Made by a program: the position numbers and the translations under genes. The notes under the pieces are model-generated. The model was not told where the DNA came from. It saw only the letters and a program-made list of their open reading frames with translations, and searched no databases. Positions 60,268 to 64,000 of a DNA stretch of 64,000 bases are shown piece after piece. This stretch comes from Collinsella sp. Lineage in GTDB: Bacteria > Actinomycetota > Coriobacteriia > Coriobacteriales > Coriobacteriaceae. Every line of letters begins with the position of its first letter. The first letter of the stretch is position 1. Location: assembly GCA_019419525.1 (NCBI GenBank), contig DXZU01000022.1, positions 1-64,000 on the forward strand. Direction: 5' to 3'.

Positions 60268-60333
60268 CGTCTCTGTCCTCATTTCGCAACGTGTTCAACT
60301 CGTGCTAAGTATACAGACGCAGCGATGCGGCGG

Positions 60334-60510
60334 TTATTCAAAGAGCCCGCCGAACAGTCTGCGGCGGCGCTTGTCTTGCTTTTTCGAAGCGTCACTCTGA
60401 GTTTTCTTGTCCTGCCGCTTCATACGATCCTGTTCCAACTCATCGTCATCGAGCAGCATATCCCACTCAAACGGATCGTCCGTCAAATCGAACAGGTCGT
60501 CGTCAAACAT
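60334..60510 (-). CDS. Small acidic-then-basic protein, unknown
   Basis: 58 residues, not recognised. The first half is strongly acidic (MFDDDLFDLTDDPFEW...DDDELEQD), the second strongly basic (KKQDKRRRR), ending LFGGLFE. The ATG at 60510 has GGAGG 5-6 nt upstream; an in-frame ATG at 60522 overlaps that site. It starts 18 bp after the HIRAN gene's final stop and 66 bp before the phosphoesterase, so it is a likely operon member. Charge pattern suggests a partner-binding or nucleic-acid-mimic role, which is a guess. Confidence 0.6.
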   Translation of the reverse strand: MFDDDLFDLTDDPFEWDMLLDDDELEQDRMKRQDKKTQSDASKKQDKRRRRLFGGLFE

Positions 60511-60528
60511 GGCAGCCTCCATTGCCGA

Positions 60529-60855
60529 CTAGCGAGCATCCACCACATAGAGCCCAACGCGCACCTGATGCCACGGGCTGCGCTCGGGGGCAACCTGTTG
60601 CACACGGGCCTCAAATACGTCCTCGTGGCCGTAATACATCATCAAGGACAGTGGGCCGACCTCGTTTCCCGGAACGTAGCCAAGTTTGGTCTTGCCATAT
60701 TAGATCGCAACTGCCTCGGGGTCATGGGGATTATCGCGCTCGGCACACAGCGCCAGCTTATCGCCCGCTTTAAGATTGCCCAGGACCAAAGCGCCGTCGG
60801 CATACTGAAATCCTGCGATATAAAATGACAGAAGAACACGTGAAGGCTCGTACAT
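60529..60855 (-). pseudogene. HIRAN-domain protein interrupted by an in-frame stop
   Basis: The frame starts at the ATG at 60855 with GAGGAG upstream and reads LLSFYIAGFQYADGA...ERDNPHDPEAVAI, the HIRAN pattern, then meets TAA at 60702-60700. After the stop the same frame continues YGKTKLGYVPGNEVGPLS and on to a TAG at 60531-60529, 108 codons in all. HIRAN domains bind DNA ends at stalled forks or accompany SF2 helicases and are about this size. One base change turns a sense codon into TAA, so this looks like a recent nonsense mutation, or a sequencing error. The 5' part (51 residues) alone is unlikely to fold. Confidence 0.78.
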
Positions 60856-60865
60856 GGCAGCTCCT

Positions 60866-61039
60866 CTAACGGCCGAATAAACCGGCAAGTAACCTTATCG
60901 AGAAGTCTACGGGTCCGTGCGGACACAAATACATCCTGTCTGCGTCCTTCAATCGCTTGCCGCAACGCTTGCGGATAAGATAGGAACACGGATGGCACCC
61001 GTTGCCGCGGGTCTTGCCAACTCCGATACACGTTTTCAT
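60866..61039 (-). CDS. Small Cys-rich protein upstream of the HIRAN gene
   Basis: 57 residues, not recognised. It is basic with CHPC and CPHG motifs and two more cysteines (MKTCIGV..., RKRCGKR), so it may bind zinc. Its stop is 10 bp before the HIRAN start and TAG runs into that gene's GAGGAG site, which argues for an operon. The start is uncertain because no good ribosome-binding site precedes the ATG at 61039; the frame is open up to 61123. A dispersed hairpin repeat ends exactly at this ATG. Confidence 0.45.
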   Translation of the reverse strand: MKTCIGVGKTRGNGCHPCSYLIRKRCGKRLKDADRMYLCPHGPVDFSIRLLAGLFGR

Positions 61040-61112
61040 CGTGAGAAGTGGCCGTCTTCGCTTACGTGGGGCGGCCACTTTGTTTATCCCTATGCTATCG
61101 GTTCTATTGCAC
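61040..61112. repeat. Dispersed hairpin repeat, copy A
   Basis: About 73 bp similar to 62543-62612. Both have CGTGAGAAG, a GGCCG/CGGCC-type hairpin (here AAGTGGCCG/CGGCCACTT), a loop with TTCGCTT, and a shared tail ending TTCTA-TGCACAAA. It lies just after the MFS stop and may act as its terminator (weak T-run). Confidence 0.65.
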
Positions 61113-61165
61113 AAAATTGGCACGCCATACTACTTATTCAGCAAAGCAAGTGGGACACCGCGAGT

Positions 61166-62365
61166 CTAGCCCCGATGCCGGGCGATTGCCCAAAACGTGC
61201 AGGCGATAGCGGCCGTTGCCAGGCTTGCGCCAACAAGTACTCCCTGCACGCCAAAGGCATCGGCCAAAAACGGAGCCACAATCAGCGGCAGCACGCCGGC
61301 GCCGTTGAGGCCCACGCGCATCACGCCCAGCACGCGCCCCACCTTGGCAGGGTCGCTCAAGCGCTGGGTGAGCGTGACGCGCACCGGTCCCATGGCGCCA
61401 AAACCGATGCCGCAGACAAGCTGCCCCACCGCAGCAACGGCAACATGGGCGGTACCCACATACACAACGGAGCCCACGCCCGTCACCAGCAGCATCGCCG
61501 CCAGAAGCTCCAGCCTGATGCATCCCGACGGCACGCGCATGATCAGGTACGACCCCAGCGTTCCGCCGATGCCGGCGATGGCCGACAGCCATCCCATCCA
61601 CTCCGCACCCACGCAGAGAACATCGCGGTAGAACAGCGACTCGAGCGAATCGAACGCCCCGTAGGCAAAGAAACCCATAAAGCCCATGAGAAAAATCAGA
61701 CGCAGGTCGACATCGGCCGCCGTGACAATAACGCCCTCCCAAAGCGATCGCAAGCCCGTCGCCCCATCGCGAGACTCCGGCTTGTCGACGCCCTGAACAG
61801 CAGTGCCTTCACGCAACGAGGCCACAAGCAGCAAAGCGGGAACAGGTGCTGCCGCGAGCAGGAAAAACACCCCTTGGTTGGAAAAGGCCGAGGCGATAAC
61901 GCCTCCAAGGGCAGGTCCAACGATCACCGCGACACTTGTCGCGATATTGTTGAGGCCGTTTATGCGCAAAAGCTCCTCGGGCGCCTCCGTCAAAAAGCGC
62001 GGATAGGCGTCCATGGCCGTGGTCCCCGCGCCAAACAGCAACCCGGCAGAGATGGCGAGTAGCGCAAGCGCGGGATAGGACACGGGAGCTACAAGGCCAA
62101 AAACGCCCGATGCGCAAAGCAGGACGCAAACGGCTAGAAGCACATGACGCGGGCCCAAGGAGTCCACAAGTGCGCCGGCGCAAAACGTTGCAAAGATGAG
62201 CACCAGGTTGAGTCCAAACACGAGGGCTGACGTCTCAAATGCGCCGGCCCCGAGAACGTAGGTGCCGCAGCCAATGATGCCGACAAAATACGTCGACTGA
62301 AATGCAAGCTGAATAAAGAAATTTACCGCAACCAAACGGTGCGATGGAGAAAGAAGACGGGACAT
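61166..62365 (-). CDS. Major facilitator superfamily transporter
   Basis: 399 residues with about 12 membrane helices. The MFS loop 2-3 pattern is seen as GALVDSLGPRHVL, and the second half repeats a similar layout. The best match by eye is to the drug/metabolite exporter type of MFS; the substrate is unknown. The start at 62365 is preceded by GAGGGG; the frame to 62482 runs through the promoter region and is rejected. A strong extended -10 and a short upstream ORF precede it. Confidence 0.85.
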   Translation of the reverse strand: MSRLLSPSHRLVAVNFFIQLAFQSTYFVGIIGCGTYVLGAGAFETSALVFGLNLVLIFATFCAGALVDSLGPRHVLLAVCVLLCASGVFGLVAPVSYPALALLAISAGLLFGAGTTAMDAYPRFLTEAPEELLRINGLNNIATSVAVIVGPALGGVIASAFSNQGVFFLLAAAPVPALLLVASLREGTAVQGVDKPESRDGATGLRSLWEGVIVTAADVDLRLIFLMGFMGFFAYGAFDSLESLFYRDVLCVGAEWMGWLSAIAGIGGTLGSYLIMRVPSGCIRLELLAAMLLVTGVGSVVYVGTAHVAVAAVGQLVCGIGFGAMGPVRVTLTQRLSDPAKVGRVLGVMRVGLNGAGVLPLIVAPFLADAFGVQGVLVGASLATAAIACTFWAIARHRG

Positions 62366-62414
62366 AGCAAACCCCTCATGCATATGGAAACCAAACAAGA
62401 CAACCTGAGCGTCA

Positions 62415-62444
62415 TCAGTCCATGTAGGTCTCGAACATATGCAT
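62415..62444 (-). CDS. Nine-codon leader ORF before the MFS gene
   Basis: ATG at 62444 with AAGGGGAG at ideal spacing, encoding MHMFETYMD and a TGA. It begins about 22 nt after the predicted transcription start and ends 49 bp before the MFS ATG. Leader peptides of this kind control some efflux genes by ribosome stalling; no terminator or sequestering hairpin is clearly visible, so this is tentative. Confidence 0.35.
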   Translation of the reverse strand: MHMFETYMD

Positions 62445-62472
62445 AATCTCCCCTTTGCTGCGGTCGTCCCGT

Positions 62473-62481
62473 ATTCTAGCA
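62473..62481 (-). promoter_or_regulatory. Extended -10 promoter for the MFS gene
   Basis: TGCTAGAAT on the minus strand, about 108 nt before the MFS start. The -35 is not clear. Confidence 0.5.
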
Positions 62482-62542
62482 CCGATTCACCGCGCCGCCC
62501 CTGCGCATTGCCATCAGAACGCCCCGCACCCCAGCGCCTAGG

Positions 62543-62612
62543 CGTGAGAAGCCGCCACCTTCGCTTGCGCGGGGGCGGCCATTTTGCTTGCCTCTATATC
62601 ATCGATTCTAAT
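62543..62612. repeat. Dispersed hairpin repeat, copy B
   Basis: About 70 bp similar to 61040-61112, overlapping the last codon of the aldehyde dehydrogenase and its 3' flank. The arms are GCCGCC/GGCGGC here. Changes on both arms relative to copy A keep a hairpin possible, hinting that the structure matters. Confidence 0.65.
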
Positions 62613-63987
62613 GCACAAACATGCGCACGAACTTGTGCTTCCAGCTCGCATACGGGGCATAGCGGAATGGCACGTCCAGCCACGTTGCCTTGTTCACGAT
62701 GCTCTTCTTGTGGCTAAACGTATCGAAGCTCTCGCGTCCATGGTACTGCCCCATACCGCTCGCTCCCATGCCGCCAAAGCCCATATGGCTCGTAGCCAAG
62801 TGCATAATCGTGTCGTTGACGCAGCCGCCGCCAAAGGGCACGTAACGCACAAAGCGTTGCTGAGCCGCACGGTCCTGGCTAAAGATATACAGGGCCAGTG
62901 GCGTCGGACGATCCGTAATAAACGTTTCGGCCTCGTCTAAGCTCTCAAACGTCAGCACCGGTAAAATCGGGCCAAAGATCTCCTCCTGCATCACGGCGTC
63001 ATCGGGGGCTACGCCGTCCAAAATCGTCGGCTCAATCTTGAGCGACGACTCGCGCGCCGTGCCTCCCAGCACAACCTTATCGGAGTCGATCAGCCCGCGC
63101 ACGCGCGCAAAATGCTTGGCGTTAACGATATGGCCGCAATCCTCGTTGTCGAGCGGATGCTCGCCAAACATACGGCGGACCTCCTCCTTGATAAGGCCCA
63201 GCAGCTCGTCGTGCACGCGCGTATCGACCAACAGGTAGTCGGGCGCCACGCAGGTCTGCCCCACGTTGAGCCATTTACCAAAAGCGATGCGCCGCGCCGC
63301 GACCTTTAAGTTTGCCGTCGCGTCCACGATGCAGGGACTCTTTCCACCCAGCTCAAGCGTCACGGGCGTCAGGTTTTTACTTGCGCGCTCCATGACGAGT
63401 TTGCCGACCGGAACGCTACCGGTAAAGAATATCTTGTCCCAGCACTCATCGAGTAGCGCTTCGTTTTCGGCCCGCCCGCCCTCGACAACCGTCACCAGGC
63501 GCGGATCAAATGCCTCTTCGCAGATTTGCTTGAGCACCGCGCTCGATGCAGGAGCATAGGCGCTCGGCTTGATGACCACAGTATTGCCCGCGGCAAGGGC
63601 GCCGGCGAGTGGCTCGAGCGTCAACAAAAACGGATAGTTCCATGGAGCCATGATGAGCGTGACGCCATAGGGCACGGCTTGCGTTTTGCACACACTCACG
63701 GCGTTGGCAAGGTCACACGGACGCAGGCGCGGGCGGCTCCATCGAGCCACATGCGCGATCTGATGGCGAATCTCGGAAAGCGACGTGCCGATCTCGCACA
63801 TATACGCCTCGTCATGCGACTTTCCCAAATCGGTCTTGAGCGCATGGACGATATCGGCCTCGTGCGCACGAACCGCATCACGCAGGCGCACGAGCGCACG
63901 GCGGCGAGCGTCGACATCAAACGTGGCGTGCGTCTTAAAGTAGGCGCGCTGATCGCCGACGATGCGCGCAATTTCCTCGGTGTTCAT
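62608..63987 (-). CDS. Aldehyde dehydrogenase (class 3-like)
   Basis: 459 residues. NAD(P)-dependent oxidation of aldehydes to acids. Catalytic Cys246 in NVGQTCVAPDY and Glu212 in TLELGGKSP are present, with MAPWNYPF, VIKPSAYAP and FFTGSVPVGK of the cofactor fold and EEIFGPILPV. The length and the C-terminal SHKKSIVNKATWLD are of the ALDH3 group, often acting on medium or long-chain and aromatic aldehydes. AGGAGGG precedes the ATG, so the gene is complete although it lies at the window edge. Substrate unknown. Confidence 0.92.
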   Translation of the reverse strand: MNTEEIARIVGDQRAYFKTHATFDVDARRRALVRLRDAVRAHEADIVHALKTDLGKSHDEAYMCEIGTSLSEIRHQIAHVARWSRPRLRPCDLANAVSVCKTQAVPYGVTLIMAPWNYPFLLTLEPLAGALAAGNTVVIKPSAYAPASSAVLKQICEEAFDPRLVTVVEGGRAENEALLDECWDKIFFTGSVPVGKLVMERASKNLTPVTLELGGKSPCIVDATANLKVAARRIAFGKWLNVGQTCVAPDYLLVDTRVHDELLGLIKEEVRRMFGEHPLDNEDCGHIVNAKHFARVRGLIDSDKVVLGGTARESSLKIEPTILDGVAPDDAVMQEEIFGPILPVLTFESLDEAETFITDRPTPLALYIFSQDRAAQQRFVRYVPFGGGCVNDTIMHLATSHMGFGGMGASGMGQYHGRESFDTFSHKKSIVNKATWLDVPFRYAPYASWKHKFVRMFVH

Positions 63988-64000
63988 GGCACCCTCCTAG

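Overview
The window looks like a chromosomal segment of a high-GC Gram-positive bacterium of the Coriobacteriia, most likely Collinsella or a close relative. This is inferred from GC-rich codon use, strong AGGAGG-type Shine-Dalgarno sites, an LAxTG sorting signal, an Etf-linked lactate dehydrogenase locus and the mix of protein families; no database search was run. There is no prophage, plasmid backbone, transposase, rRNA or CRISPR array. About 48 protein genes, one tRNA-Leu and many strong intergenic hairpins are supported.

Region by region. 1-2025 (minus strand): rplT-rpmI-infC translation operon and tRNA-Leu(CAA); a copy of the tRNA 3' end plus its terminator lies downstream, and infC probably starts at AUA. 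2065-7944: transglutaminase-like protein, class II aldolase, MBL-fold hydrolase and Rel (p)ppGpp synthetase/hydrolase. 7960-11247: one long gene joining RecJ nuclease to a RecQ-like DEAH helicase. 11522-14029: BASS-type transporter, GalT/HIT-like protein and CutC. 14204-20501: livFGMHK importer with two tandem binding lipoproteins. 20754-29874: homoserine dehydrogenase, SDR oxidoreductase, CPA2 antiporter, fused PurL and an EamA exporter. 29976-34416: diguanylate cyclase, KdgT-type permease, AzlCD exporter and HD hydrolase. 34413-38038: FAD-linked 2-hydroxyacid dehydrogenase, EtfB and a ferredoxin-fused EtfA, resembling the electron-confurcating lactate dehydrogenase. 38385-41591: five-gene surface/secreted protein cluster of unknown function. 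41710-42426: DUF554 membrane protein. 42514-48126: a TerB_N/TerB_C protein, a BrxD-like ATPase and a BrxHI/Lhr-like DEVH helicase, without the other BREX genes. 48171-54759: spermidine-synthase-like protein, bacterial Elp3, XRE regulator with a DUF4097 partner, a methyltransferase and TrmB. 55068-61039: HelY/Ski2-like RNA helicase, DUF2130 protein, metallophosphoesterase and a small operon with a HIRAN gene broken by one in-frame stop. 61166-63987: MFS transporter and aldehyde dehydrogenase.

The best candidate for an undescribed system is the compact TerB-BrxD-helicase trio. It has the architecture of a DNA-processing or phage-defence module but lacks methylase and PglZ. Other notable items are the RecJ-helicase fusion, the surface-protein cluster with a miniature LAxTG-anchored protein, the non-AUG infC start, a 62-bp tandem repeat of hairpins, a MITE-like palindrome before the HelY-like gene, and the HIRAN/DUF2130/phosphoesterase neighbourhood.
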